Assembly: GCA_009617715.1 (NCBI GenBank)
Contig: VTFK01000027.1
Coordinates: forward strand, 744,001 to 808,000
Direction: 5' to 3'
DNA from: Plectrocnemia conspersa
Taxonomy: Eukaryota > Arthropoda > Insecta > Trichoptera > Polycentropodidae
Length of the DNA: 64,000 nt
Shown here: positions 52,780 through 63,217 of the stretch, in pieces
Layout of the letters: each line of letters opens with the position of its first letter
Position numbering within the stretch: the stretch's first letter is position 1
Notes under the pieces: generated by a model
The model's input: only the letters and a program-made list of their open reading frames with translations
The model's database searches: none
What the model was told of the DNA's origin: nothing
Made by a program: the position numbers and the translations under genes

Positions 52780-52916
52780 GTTTATCTTTCTGAAGGCCCA
52801 TAACCAGCGCTCTCTAGGATTCACAGGACATCGGTCGGCTTCTTCGTCTTCGAATGATACACTCTTCGCCTTTCCCTCAGAACCTGAACCCATAATACTT
52901 CCAGTTTCATGTTCAC
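52780..52916 (-). CDS. unc-13: unc-13 exon 14 of window (calmodulin-binding segment)
   Basis: This 137-nt exon encodes GEHETGSIMGSGSEGKAKS, then an acidic VSFEDEEADRCP segment, then NPRERWLWAFRKIN. The WLWAFRKI core matches the calmodulin-binding helix of Munc13-1 (WLRAFNKV), with the anchor Trp in place. Calmodulin binding there couples residual calcium to vesicle priming and short-term plasticity. The exon ends in phase 0 at GTGAGT, and the remaining part of the helix should be on the next exon, which is not in the window. Confidence 0.88.
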
Positions 52917-55900
52917 CTATTAGATAACACATATTCACATATATCTGATGATTTATTGGCTTTTGTTCTACGTTTTATACCGCAATCTACAACAACATCT
53001 AACTGTTCGGAAAATAATAACCGTTTTATTTTTTTATTTAAAATCTAGTCTACTCCTATATTCCATATTTTTAATAAAAAAATGTGTCCCTAAATAAAGC
53101 GAAATACTCAAATAAATTCTAGCTTGAAAGATAAATCGATCGACTTGTTGAACCTTTGATATTAAGCAATTTAATGTATAAATAAAACACACTTGATTAA
53201 AGAAATAGTATAAGAATTAATTATAAAAGTAATGCACGAATTGTTTGATAACGTATTGCTTAATTAAAAGGTCTGGTTTATTATAGGTAAATATCTAATA
53301 TCTTAAATAAACTGCTAAGTTATTTTCATAACGATAAAATCACGATTTTAATATTATATGCTTTAGTTTTATAGATATCTTTCTGCAATTAAATATATTT
53401 TTAATTTTTTATTATATACAATATATAGATCATTTTGATTGCATTAAAAAAACCGTTTCAATTTTTACAATATAAATATGATTTTTTAATAAAAAAAGTA
53501 AAATATTCGGAATTAAATTGGTTTGAAAATCTTTGATATTGTAATGATGTGTTAAATCTACTTTTGCAGTTAATTTTTTTGCTAACACGTGAATTTTTTT
53601 TTTATGGTGGTCTTTTTTACGTTTAATTTGTAACAAGCAGCTTTTTTAAGCTTGCTTGTTATTTCTTTACAAATATTAATTTACAAGCAAATAATTTAAG
53701 CTGTATGGGATTGATTAAAATGAAATTGATTGTATCAAAATCGGCTAAAACCAAAAATCTGTGCATAATACCAAAAGACCTAATATAGCAGTATATTTAA
53801 TTCACTATTACAATACCAAAGCTAATAATATTTGTGAAAAAAACTAAGCACATTTTCATGTAGAGATTTTACCACAAAGGAAATATAATCACAATCAAGA
53901 ACCTAAATCTTTAGTATGAACCTGTATATGTTAAAATCAAGCATTAAACAATATATTAGTATATTTTTATAAGTCAATGCAGATAAATAAAATTAAATTT
54001 AAATATATAATATATGATTATATAAAAAACTAATGATGAAGCTAAAATTTTCACTCAATTTTACATTATAATAACCTAGTTATTTAATTATTTTAGAAAA
54101 ATAAATGATATATTTCAGGTTAATATTAACTTTCAATACAATATTCGTGCATCACCTTTATAGATTTTAATAAAATAGTAAATTAGCATGTTTTATAAAA
54201 TAAAATAAAATCTCTACATAAATATGTTCGCATAAAGTAATAATTTTATCACATAGGTTCAATCTCACTTCATAAGCTTCCGATACAAGTTTCGAATTTG
54301 CACTTCAAAAGCTCAACGAATTAGGTAGTGAAACTTTAAACCCGTCTATACACCCGCCTGCCTCAATGCTAAATGATTACCATCTTGTGGTAAGTCTGAT
54401 TAGTTTTTAACCCTCCTAAACTTGAAAATGACGTAAGATCCGAGATACTATATGGCTTTAAAGTTTTTATTAGATTGACCCATATTCAACTAGCTTTATT
54501 TTAATTAATACGATCGTTATTTTCCAAACTGTCTACATTCTAAAACAAGCACTAATAATATCATCACATTATGTACTTCTTCTTCAAATTTTTACCTCTG
54601 TGATCTTGCGGAGCTCTCGTGTCTGGCGGTGGACTTCCAGTCGGCTCTGGTAAGAGATCTTGTAAGCTCGTTTGTGCTGCCGCTCGAGCATCGCCTTCTA
54701 TGGAATCTCTGTATGGGACGTCCATAGAGGTTTTCCTAGATCCAGGTGGCGATGGCTTTGGTCTGTACGGTTCGACTAGCGAATTTTCCAAACCTCTGCC
54801 TCTGCCTCGCGGTTCTTCTTCGTCGATAGAGCCAGGCATCGGTTCTAGCCTATCGACGTGAATCACTGACACTGGTGAATCTTGACTGTGCCCTTTACTA
54901 TAGTCTGAACTGACACCGTTAAGTTGATCTAGATCGTCTGGTGCGTAACTATCTAACGAATTTTGATTTTGTAAATAACCCCTATCATTAACCGATTCTT
55001 GATCTCTAAGGTAGTCCCTACCGGACGGGTCCTCCTCTGGTATACTATAATCTAACGAGTCTTGCTTAACTAGGTCTCTGTCCATGGAGACATTTTGATT
55101 ATTATACATATAGTCATCGTTCGCTTCGCTCACTGAAACTTCTTGTTTATGCACATAGTTGTTCATCGTAGGCACTGAGTCAACTGTCGTTTGAGGATAA
55201 TGGTAAGTATCACTTTCTGTCACTGACGTCTGTCGCAACACTTGTCTGGTGATGGATGTCTGAGTGGTGAAGGGTGACTGGGAAGATGTTGTCATCGGAG
55301 TTGGCGCTGGTTGTTGAGCCGGAAGTGGCTGTGGTTGAGTTGGTTGTACTTTTGGCGCTGCTCCGGACAGAAAACTACCTAGTTTTGCAGCACCGCTTTT
55401 GAGCAGGCCAAAAGTTTGGGCTGCCGCCGCCGCCGCTACTATCGGAGCGCTGCCAATGCCTGAAAGTCAACATTTGATGTATAAGAGAAGCTTTGCAAAT
55501 ATATCAAAATTAATACCCAAATTGGTTGTTGTTGTTGATGATGCTGGTTGTGATGTTGGAATACTTTTTGGTACATCATATGCGTACGGGCTTGATGTTA
55601 CAGGAACATGTTGAGAAGAAGCTTCGGGAGGTATCCATTGTGCTGTACTATACGGAATATAACTACAAAAATACATTTAATTAAAATCATGCCATTGATT
55701 AAAATATATAAATTTAATTAAAAATAATGGCATATTCATAAAAATTGATATTTATAAAATAAAGTAAATCTTATTGAGTAGATATTGCATTATTTATTAT
55801 ATTTATTAAATCTTTCGTTGTAAGCCCAATGCGTTATAACAGGCAAATCTGTACCAACTAAGTAAGTCAATCAGACATAATGAATACCTACAAAAAATTA

Positions 55901-58900
55901 ACAACTAGACTGAAAGTCTGGGAATCGATAAAATAAATATTAATAATTATAAATTATTATTTTTTGAATAATAACGCTTTTTTATAAATTATAATTAAAA
56001 TATTTTATTACAAAATAATGTATTTTGCTACTAAGTTTAAAAATAAAGATTAATTTGCAAATGTGTAAAAATCATGAAACAATAATAAAAAAAAATATAG
56101 TTTTATGAAATATATTGCTTATATATAGTTTTACTTTCAACAATCTAGTGTTTTTATTTAATTCTAGCCATAATTTAATAAATAAAAAAATAAGTCTTAT
56201 TTTTTTTTAAATATATAAATCTTACTTAATAATTTTAACGAAATTAGGCCGTTATTTTCTGGTTATCCAAAATTAAAATACTAACTTAGAATCCTGGTAA
56301 CTCGTCGTAACTGGAGTTTGTTTGATTTGATTATATTGTTGTGCGTCTTGCTGATATGATTGATCTTGTTGATATGGAGGTAAGTCTTTGTGATAAGGCT
56401 CTTGGTCATCGTAATAAGGCTGAGTTTCATCATAGTAAGGCGTCTCCTCGTGATTGTACGAAACGTCGTTCTGGTATACAGTCGTCTTGTTGTATTCGTA
56501 CAACGTTTCGTCTTGCTGCTGTTGTTGCTGCTGTTGATACGATGGCTGTTCTTCCTGGGTGTAATTCTGATTATCTAAATACGTTTGATCTTGATCCATG
56601 TATGTCTTGTCCTCCGCTACGTACGTTTGAGCGTCTTCGTAAAAGCTATCGTTCATATATTGCTGATCGTCTATACTGTAGGGTTGCTGCTCATCTAAAT
56701 ATGGCTGTGACTTATCTGCCGCGAACAAGTCATCTTGAGTACTCGTATAAGTCGTCAGGGTTGTGTCTAAGTATGACTGGTCTTCTATGTAAGGGGTCTT
56801 ATCTAATGAATACGATTGCTGCGTGTCTGCGGTGTATGATTGCAGATTTTGATTATACGATTGCTTATCAATTAAAAACGAGTCTTGGTCCTGTGCACTT
56901 GACGTTTGGTCCTGGATTATGTCTGAACGAAATATGTGATTGCTTTGGACTTTTGGCGGGGCCGGTAACTTTCGAGGAGTTTCCGTAACAGAAGGTAGCC
57001 TGAAATGCATATTAAAAATATTTATTAGCTCTTTTATTATTCATGTTTAAAAATAAAACATTGTTTAACTACCTTTTTCTTGGCCAAGCGTAATCTGTTG
57101 TTTCAGCACCATCATAATTTATTATTTGATTATCTTCTAAGCTATCATATCCATAATTGTAATCTTCATTGTACGTTTTGGGATAATATTTTGAGCTATC
57201 TGTAATTCATAATTTAAATATTAGTGATTATTATTACCTAGACATTAACATAAAAGCGATACACGAATATTACTACAATTATAATTAATATAAATAATTA
57301 TTATCATTTCAAATAATTTTCCCACTGAGTTCTTTAAAATACATAAATACAAAGTCTTAACATTTAAATATTTTCTAAGCCTAGAAATAACTTTGTTAAC
57401 TTCAACTTCATAAAAGTCTGACGCCTGCACACTTTTTCTGCACCCAACGTACGCAAAGCTTCCGAGTGTAATTTATTTCAGATAAAACTTTCTTTATTTC
57501 GGTAAAAAATATATCATATTATAACAGATATATTTTAATATTAGTGTCAGATTGTTTATTTTTATAAAGGATAAATTATTTATTTGTTATAAATAAGTAT
57601 GGTGAGTTACGTTCACATACAGTTTATGTTATATTATAGTGGTAAAAAGCAAGTTTTCGAAGCATTGTTCCGGTCTAAAAAATCTCTTAAAATTGGGTTG
57701 AACTTAAGATTTTGAACGTCATATCTGGACTTAAGTCGACGTCGTGAAGAGAGAAGCAACCGGATATCAGGTAGAAAACCTCAATTAAATGTCGTCTATG
57801 CGCTATGCATCAGCTTTTTTTTCGTTAAATCAGCCTGGGAAAAGTTTTGTTCTAGTCCACTTTTTAAATTTTAAACAGGTTGTCAATTTGTCAATTTAGC
57901 AACGTGGCATTTCACATTCCAATGTGCTGCAATGCTCTTAAGGGATGCTTCAGGCAGATCTATCGGAATTTATGAGCGACACGTATTAGATGCAGGCTTC
58001 AGCGGGTCGTTAAGACTAGTGGCTTTTGTGTTTTAACGCTTTTAACGTGTAAGATGTGACAAGTTTTTTCTCACGGTCTTTGCTTTAGACCTGCTTAGTA
58101 CCTGCCAATGATCGCCGATGGTCTGATTGCTGGTTTCCACAGTTCTTAATATATATTTTTCTATCAAAATGGTTTTTTCTTAAATGCCGGTATTTTTGAG
58201 GCAATAATAGTATTATATAGTCTCTCGTGTTTGTTGTTGTTTGTTCTCGGTCTCGGTCTGGTTGTGTGCCGTCTTGAATCGTAAGATAGTCTACTCTCTA
58301 TGCATGTAACTGTCTCTGACATTATCGCCTTGATTTGCTTGAATGTCTTCCGATGTGACAAAGTGTCAGATATTTTCCACTCTTGAGAATCACAGATCAA
58401 ATATTGGTCGACCAATTGCATCGCTTGCATATTTGAGCAACAATTTTTTTTACGCCTTGAATAAATGAAGCTGCAATATAAACACATTTGTTAATTTAAA
58501 GGATAGATTACAATAGCAGTTTTACGCCGAATAGACGCATTGCCTATTGCATTCTTTACGCACAAAAGGCTTGTTTTTATGGTCATTATGAGCGGTTAAC
58601 GGGCGTGTAAAAAGGGTCTGTTTATTTACACAATTGTTGTATTGAATATTATCTTATTGTTATTTATCCTTTTGTTAAAACGCTTTGCTATTTTCTTTTC
58701 ATAAGTTCGAAGTTATTTGAATGACCTTAGCGTTAGCTGCACAGCTGGAAGGACACCTTCATAATTTATTTTTAATATTCTTTGTTGTAAAATGTTTAAA
58801 ATTTTTTTAAATAAAAGTAATTAAATAAATTGCAATTTTGGATTTAAATTACGTGTGAGTAGAATTTTATATTTTTTTAAATTAGTTTTTAAAAAAAAAA

Positions 58901-61900
58901 AATTAGACTGAAAGTTGTTTAAATAGGAAGGGGTTTTTGTTGTTCATACAATTGAATCTATTATTCATTATTTGTTTTTTTTTAATTTTAATCGGACAAA
59001 TTTAGAGACTGGATTGTTAAAATTTTTTTATACTAAATTTGTGTTAAAATGCCAAAAAATCATTAAAAAATATATTATTGTAATTAAATTGATCTATTTA
59101 AATTTTTTTGTAGCAACACTCGTGATCACTCTTAACTTCACCAAATTTACCGTAGATTTGTGACGTTGCAGTCGGTGGTCTTGGCAGCATTCGGGGAGTG
59201 GTAGGAGCAGGAGGTAAACTTGAAGGAGCCGGAGGTCTTGGTAGTTGTCGGTGTATCTTGGGTGTTCCAGGAGGTGTAGCTGAAAATTTAAAATAGAATA
59301 AAAATATAATTTATTTTCATAAAACTTATATTAAATTAAATAAAATCATACCTGGTAAGCTAGCACCTCTTGACGTAACATCCGGAGTATACCTCCCATG
59401 AGCCCTACTTAATGTTCTTCTTAAAGGTTTTCTTGAAACGCCATACGGATCAGATATCACAGATTGAGGACGCACCTGAAAAATGAAATTAAAATATACA
59501 TTTCACTAGTTTTAACTTGATAATTTTATTTGTATATATTATAAATTACTTTTGTAGGAATTTGCGGTAGTTGTATCACAGATGATCTTCTTTTATTAAC
59601 CGTGTTCTCATACTCCACCGTTGTTGTCACCGATGACCTGTCAGCGTTTGGATAGTCTTGACCAAAATAATACCCCCCGCCAGCCCACTGTCTATCTTCT
59701 TCGTTGGTTGTAAAATCCTCTTCAGTTTGAAGAGGATAACTGGACGTGTCGAAGTATTCTTCATAGCTAGGCTGCTGAGAAAACTGAGATGCATCTCTGA
59801 AAAGCAAAAATATTTTCATATAGTTTAAAATAATACGCTTATTGTGTTTTTAAATAACAACAAAACCTTGGTTTATTAAACGTTGGTGTTGCATCACAAG
59901 GATCGTCATACAACGTACTCTGCCTTTCCAAACTAGGCCTTCTAGAGGAAGTGCCTAAAAAATATGATTTTGGTTGTATTTATACTGTAATGTTTTACTA
60001 ATTGTATGATATATATATTTATTAATATTGTATAAACCTCTAGCTCTCCTTGAAGGAGGACCGATGGCGGAATGATAAGAAGCATCTGATTCCATGCTAA
60101 GTTGACCACACAGTTGATTTTGTCGCCACGTATCCAACCTAAAATTCAGTTATTTTATTATATTTTTATAGAATACAATATAAACTTATTCATTAAATAC
60201 AAAAAATCGATTTGCAGCCAGAAATTGTGATTTGTATATTCTTTAATTAAACCAGAACTGTCGAGTGTTGTTATAATGATGTAGCGAAAAATACTATAAA
60301 TATATCTCATGCATCTAATCAAAACCATGCCTTTTTATAAATACGCTTTTTTCAAATTTATAAAAAAGTTTTTCCTTTTCATGTACTATTTTCAATCTCA
60401 AAAGCGTATGATGAAAGCAGCGTAAGCATTAGCATTTACCCAATGCTTTTTTATCAACGAACTGATTCTTATAAAATGTAAGTTATGCAGTGTGGCTCAT
60501 GTATTTTTTTTCTTATATATAAAAATGTATTTATGTCGGTACGAATGTGTACATAATAATGTAATTTAATGCAAATGAGTTTTGCGATTATCAAAAAGTG
60601 ATCATGTTTCTTTTTAGAAAATTCACCTGTCGTCATCATCCCAATCATGTTTCCGCCGTCTGCAATTTGATAATTTTCATCATAAATAATACAATAAAAA
60701 ATAAAATAAATAATAAAACGCAAACTATATAATTTTCATTAAATCAACAAACCAATATAAAATTCAAATTATAATACAGACATGCTACAGTCAATGTATA
60801 CAAATACAAAAATATTTTTGTGGTGTCATGTTGATTGTGTAATAATTTAAATTCATTGATTCAATAAAATTTTGATCAGATATTTGATTTAATGTTCAAA
60901 ACATCTTTTTTTATATACCTTCCATGCTCTTGGTGGTATCTAGGTCTACTATTATAATATAAAGGTTCGGGATCGTGATCCCAGCGTTGTCCGCCGACTC
61001 CTCCAACTCCTCCTCCTCCATACCCATCGTCGTGGTTTACTCTAGATCCTCCAGCACCTACTCCTCCGTACATTACTTCATCTCGCTCGTACGAATTTTC
61101 TCGCGAAGTTTCCAGCGATCGCTGAAAAGTTAAATTAAATTGTTCAAATGGTTTGAAACTTTGCTAAATGGTTTAGTTTGTGGAAATTTAAAAATATTAA
61201 AATCGCTCACCTGAGGTGTGTGAAGCTGATGTGCCGCAGCCCTGAATTGGGAAGCACTAGAATTTGCGTGTTGACCAACAGGATAGTTAAGATCCGACGT
61301 ATAATCAGAGTCTTCTGAATAACCCGCTGAAATATTTATATTATCATTAGAATAGTTACAAATATAATAAAATTAGCAAATAATAAATCGACCCTCTTTT
61401 TTTTCAGAAGTTTCGCTGAAGGGTCACTTATTCTTTTCTGTTGCCTAGAAAATTACTTTCATTGTGCTTCAAGAGGATAAACAACTTTTATTGTTTTCTC
61501 TGAAAAAGTTTTTATAATTTTGAGATAATAAAAATATATTTTATATACTCCATAATTATATAAAAAATACAAAAAAATATTAATTTCTTCAAATTAGTAG
61601 CATTTACTAATCAAAATACTCTTAATAAAATACCAGAATTAATAAAATTTAAATTACAGCGATGCTAATATATTTTTAATTAAATTTAATAAAAATAACG
61701 AAAGAATTTTCATTAAAAGGTAAAGTGAAGACTATATTTAAAGGATATTTAATTTAATTTATTAAAATACACGTATATATGGTATTATTTATACCTTTCT
61801 CGTAATGATTTTAATTAAAAAATTATTTGTAAATATGTAAATAAAACAATCATGAAAATAGCATATTCTAAAATATATGTAAAAAATTACATTAAATCAA

Positions 61901-63217
61901 GTCTATATTTTTTTTGTAATGTTATAAATTATAAATCGTTCTTAATTTTTTTTGAGAAATAATAGTAAAACTTAGAACTATTTCACATATTAACTTTACA
62001 GTTTAATGACGAGTCTGATTCAATATAGATTAATTTTATAAAGTGTGAAATATTTTTTTTTTACTAAATGTTCATTAGTTTGGCAAAAAAATTTATTGTT
62101 TTGTGATTTACAAACATAATAATTTAAAAAGACCCCCCAAAAATATTGAATATTAATCTAACTATAAATGTTGCAAACTATTATAGACCTGATTTTATTT
62201 AAATGCAATAGGTTAATAAGTACATTACTATTAGAAAGATTATATTTTTAATAATACGTACATATAAGATATTCTCTATGAGCTAAAGTAGATTATTATT
62301 AGATCATTTTAAATATCTCATATGTACGTCCTAGCTTGATTTTAATTATTCAGTACGATATTTATTCGTGAGATTCGAAAAATCTAAGTAAGCCCTATAT
62401 AATGATTGATCGAAATAATAAATATTAATAATAACCTTTCAAACACAATAGAAATATATAAAAAAACATGGGATTTAAACCTAGATCTTTCAGGTCAATA
62501 GTCAACATTTTATACTACTTTTTTACATTATATTTAGCGATGCATATTATTGTTTTCTGTTAAAATATAATATAAACAACAATTTATTTTAAAAAAAAAC
62601 ATATCAATTATTGTTAAAAAAACTAACCGTTAAATAGTTACTATCGATTTATTAAAACTTAATTATCAATTTTCAAACAAATTAAAAACATATAAAATCA
62701 TATTAAAACGATTTATATATAAGACTCATAATACAATATGACAAAAAAACGAACTTAGTTTAAACGCTGATATCTCGCAAAATATTTTAATAGACAGCAA
62801 GCAGTTTAACTTTTAAATTAACCCTAAAAATTATTAAGTGGCGCATGACCACATTATTATTTTAGTCTAATATATAGCAACTCGAAATTGTACTCTGTTG
62901 ATTCTAGAGGTATCAGAATCAGTTTTTTAGTATAAAATAAGTTGTTTAATTATTTTTATAATTATTTAAAAGACTTAAATTTTTAACAAAAAAATATAAG
63001 TCTATCTTAGTTATTTGTTAATAATTTTATGTTTTATTATTATTATACTCTTTGCGGACCAATACTAAGCCGCGAAACGTTTGAAAAGCTTCGCTTTACT
63101 TACAGTGTGCCGTATATTGCAATTGTCTTCTGGCTTGATCAGCTCTCTCTTGACCCGCGAGACAATTCAGAAGATCCAGCTTCCGTTGGAGTTCGGCTGC
63201 TTCCGTACCCTCAGCGT
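52780..63217 (-). CDS. unc-13: unc-13 long isoform, partial: linker between C2A and C1 (14 exons)
   Basis: Fourteen exons on the minus strand join with consistent phases, AG acceptors and GT donors, and give 1047 codons without a stop. UNC-13/Munc13 proteins prime synaptic vesicles at the presynaptic active zone by opening syntaxin and templating SNARE assembly. The identification rests on three points. The first exon resembles the segment following C2A in Munc13. The second carries an acidic-Ser then DYTSDLNYPVG stretch known to me from insect UNC-13. The last has WLWAFRKI, matching the WLRAFNKV core of the Munc13-1 calmodulin site. C2A should lie to the right of the window, and C1, C2B, MUN and C2C to the left. 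The linker is predicted disordered and rich in Pro, Tyr, Gln and Ser. RIM or Fife was considered, but no zinc finger or PDZ is seen and the calmodulin motif favours UNC-13. Confidence 0.85.
52917..54595 (-). other. unc-13 intron between exons 13 and 14
   Basis: AT-rich intron from GTAAAA at its 5' end to the TCTAATAG acceptor at its 3' end. A 68-codon Lys-rich minus ORF near 53,430 has no support. I see no repeat or exon in it. Confidence 0.75.
54596..55459 (-). CDS. unc-13: unc-13 exon 13 of window (long Ser/Pro/Asp linker)
   Basis: An 864-nt exon. It begins GIGSAPIVAAAAAAQTFG, passes through a Gly/Ala/Leu segment (LLKSGAAKLGSFLSGAAPK) that may form a weak amphipathic helix, then a Pro/Gln run. 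It ends with about 240 residues rich in Ser, Asp, Tyr and Gln with motifs RDYLRDQESVNDRGYLQ and EEPRGRGRG. The final part is proline-rich (SPPPDTRAPQDHRG). The ORF starting at an internal ATG (55,295) is only the downstream part; the acceptor at 55,460 adds 55 codons. Confidence 0.88.
55517..55662 (-). CDS. unc-13: unc-13 exon 12 of window
   Basis: The exon starts after TTTTTGTAG and encodes YIPYSTAQWIPPEASSQ, then a Val/Pro/Ser/Thr-rich part ending STTTTNL and a split glycine codon at GTATTA. The donor falls inside an ORF that continues a little into the intron, so the ORF end is not the exon end. It is a short linker exon with no recognised domain. Confidence 0.83.
55663..56285 (-). other. 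unc-13 intron between exons 11 and 12
   Basis: AT-rich sequence bounded by GTTAGT and TTTTTGTAG on the minus strand. No further feature is seen. Confidence 0.75.
56286..56999 (-). CDS. unc-13: unc-13 exon 11 of window (Tyr/Gln/Asp low-complexity tract)
   Basis: A 714-nt exon. It opens with TETPRKLPAPPK, containing a third RxLPxxP motif (56954-56974). The rest is a long tract in which tyrosines recur every seven to ten residues in units such as SYLD, PYLDEQQPY, KTYMDQDQTYLDNQNY and PYYDDQEPY. An eight-glutamine run is encoded by mixed CAA/CAG codons at 56513-56536. The composition is prion-like and intrinsically disordered. The antisense ORFs across this exon are composition shadows. It ends with two bases left before GTTAGT. 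Confidence 0.88.
57073..57199 (-). CDS. unc-13: unc-13 exon 10 of window (Tyr/Asp-rich)
   Basis: The exon encodes DSSKYYPKTYNEDYNYGYD followed by SLEDNQ, an acidic stretch and a closing AWPRKR. It joins exon 9 through a split Asp codon and exon 11 through a split Arg codon. Tyrosine and acidic residues dominate, foreshadowing the repeat-like composition of exon 11. Confidence 0.85.
57200..59150 (-). other. unc-13 intron between exons 9 and 10, with a less AT-rich block
   Basis: The intron runs from GTAAAT to an AATTACAG acceptor. From about 57,640 to 58,640 the sequence is less AT-rich, with AAGTCGACGTCGTGAAGAG near 57,733 and TCAGCGGGTCGTTAAG near 57,998, and a 107-codon minus ORF (58,487-58,164) with RPRPRTNNNKHERLY. 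No domain is recognised. This block may be an inserted repeat of unknown type. The remainder is AT-rich with nothing seen. Confidence 0.5.
59151..59279 (-). CDS. unc-13: unc-13 exon 9 of window (proline-rich SH3 ligands)
   Basis: The exon encodes a proline-rich stretch with two near-identical motifs, RQLPRPP (59230-59250) and RMLPRPP (59173-59193), separated by a Pro/Ala/Ser spacer. RxLPxxP is a class I-type SH3 ligand pattern; RIM-binding protein SH3 domains are known to bind related sequences in active-zone proteins. Whether this site binds RIM-BP is inference. The exon ends in phase 1 before GTAAAT. Confidence 0.85.
59352..59475 (-). CDS. unc-13: unc-13 exon 8 of window (basic, Arg/Ser-rich)
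   Basis: The exon starts in phase 0 with VRPQSVISDPYG and then RKPLRRTLSRAHGRYTPD, a basic, Ser/Thr-containing segment. It ends one nucleotide over before GTATGA. The strong positive charge contrasts with the acidic exon 7. Confidence 0.83.
59550..59796 (-). CDS. unc-13: unc-13 exon 7 of window
   Basis: The exon encodes about 82 residues, starting DASQFSQQPSYEEYFD, rich in Gln, Tyr and acidic residues, with a WAGGGYYFGQDY patch and a basic NKRRSSVIQLP end. It closes in phase 0 before GTAATT. It looks like a disordered linker with possible phosphosites (RRSS); no catalytic or folded domain is seen. Confidence 0.85.
59867..59954 (-). CDS. unc-13: unc-13 exon 6 of window
   Basis: This 88-nt exon encodes TSSRRPSLERQSTLYDDP followed by a short Thr/Pro/Asn stretch. 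RRPSLE is a basophilic-kinase-like phosphosite pattern (inference). It is flanked by AG and GTTTTG and joins in phase to both neighbours. Confidence 0.82.
60038..60138 (-). CDS. unc-13: unc-13 exon 5 of window
   Basis: The 101-nt exon takes AG from the exon before to make an arginine codon and ends with G before GTTTAT. It encodes LDTWRQNQLCGQLSM, an acidic-Ser segment and an arginine-rich end (PPSRRARG). No known domain is recognised. Phase agreement on both sides and a clean acceptor support it as coding. Confidence 0.82.
60139..60626 (-). other. unc-13 intron between microexon and exon 5
   Basis: AT-rich intron of about 490 bp with nothing recognised. The acceptor TTTTAG at its 3' end is weak in pyrimidines. 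Confidence 0.7.
60627..60659 (-). CDS. unc-13: unc-13 33-nt microexon
   Basis: This 33-nt exon has an acceptor (AATTGCAG) and a donor (GTGAAT) and encodes RRKHDWDDDDR across its two junctions. Including it keeps the frame between exons 3 and 5. Skipping it also keeps the frame because its length is a multiple of three. It adds a sharply basic-then-acidic patch. It is too short for ORF finders and is supported here only by splice-site and phase agreement. Confidence 0.72.
60919..61121 (-). CDS. unc-13: unc-13 exon 3 of window (Gly-rich)
   Basis: The exon starts in phase 0 after TTTTCAG and ends with AG left over before GTATAT. It opens with RSLETSRENSYERD, then passes into a glycine-rich stretch (YGGGGVGGVGG) and an Arg/Tyr/His-rich end (YYNSRPRYHQEHG). 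No folded domain is recognisable. The Gly-rich part is likely variable between species, while the Ser/Arg start looks like a phosphorylation-prone linker. Confidence 0.85.
61211..61326 (-). CDS. unc-13: unc-13 exon 2 of window
   Basis: It starts with two bases that complete a serine codon and ends in phase 0 before GTGAGC. The product begins SGYSEDSDYTSDLNYPVG and continues with a Ser/Ala/His/Gln-rich run. This acidic Ser/Tyr block corresponds in position to the DSDYRSETSNS-type stretch after C2A in vertebrate Munc13. I regard it as the most diagnostic part of the linker for UNC-13. Confidence 0.88.
62276..62349. repeat. 74-nt hairpin in unc-13 intron
   Basis: The arms ACGTACATATAAGATATT and AATATCTCATATGTACGT are complementary at 17 of 18 positions around a loop of 38 nt with some internal pairing potential. 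The overall length fits a microRNA-precursor-like hairpin, but a small MITE is equally likely. It adjoins the SINE remnant. Confidence 0.55.
62355..62520 (-). repeat. tRNA-like SINE, copy 4 (inverted remnant)
   Basis: On the minus strand, TTGACTATTGACCTGAAAG and B-box-like GGTTTAAATCC are followed by TTCTATTGTGTTTGAAAGG, and later ATTTTTCGAATCTCACGAAT. These align in order with the 16.7- and 22.7-kb copies (GGGTTTTAATCC; TATTGTGTCTA; TATAATCTCACGGATTTATTC). Confidence 0.55.
63104..63217 (-). CDS. unc-13: unc-13 exon 1 of window (post-C2A helix)
   Basis: The exon begins after a TTTCCAG-type acceptor, needs one nucleotide from the upstream exon, and ends before GTAAGT with one nucleotide over. 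It encodes a charged, probably helical segment containing AELQRKLDLLN and QARRQLQY. In Munc13-1 the C2A domain is followed by a similar Lys/Glu/Leu-rich stretch (KKLEQLN), so this exon should sit directly C-terminal to C2A. The C2A exons themselves are not in the window. Confidence 0.85.

Larger units (their letters stand above)
61327..63103 (-). other. unc-13 intron between exons 1 and 2 of the window
   Basis: AT-rich intron running from GTAAGT to ATATTTCAG. It contains a SINE remnant and a hairpin listed separately and nothing else that I can support. Confidence 0.7.

Noticed and set aside
53430..53636. Lys-rich 68-codon minus ORF as an unc-13 exon
   Set aside because: No acceptor/donor pair in phase; exons 13 and 14 already join directly in phase.
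56341..56988. 215-codon plus-strand ORF opposite unc-13 exon 11
   Set aside because: Antisense shadow of the Tyr/Gln-rich coding exon; the minus frame has matching splice phases.
52780..63217. Identification as RIM or Fife
   Set aside because: No zinc finger or PDZ segment, while the WLWAFRKI calmodulin motif and post-C2A helix fit UNC-13.
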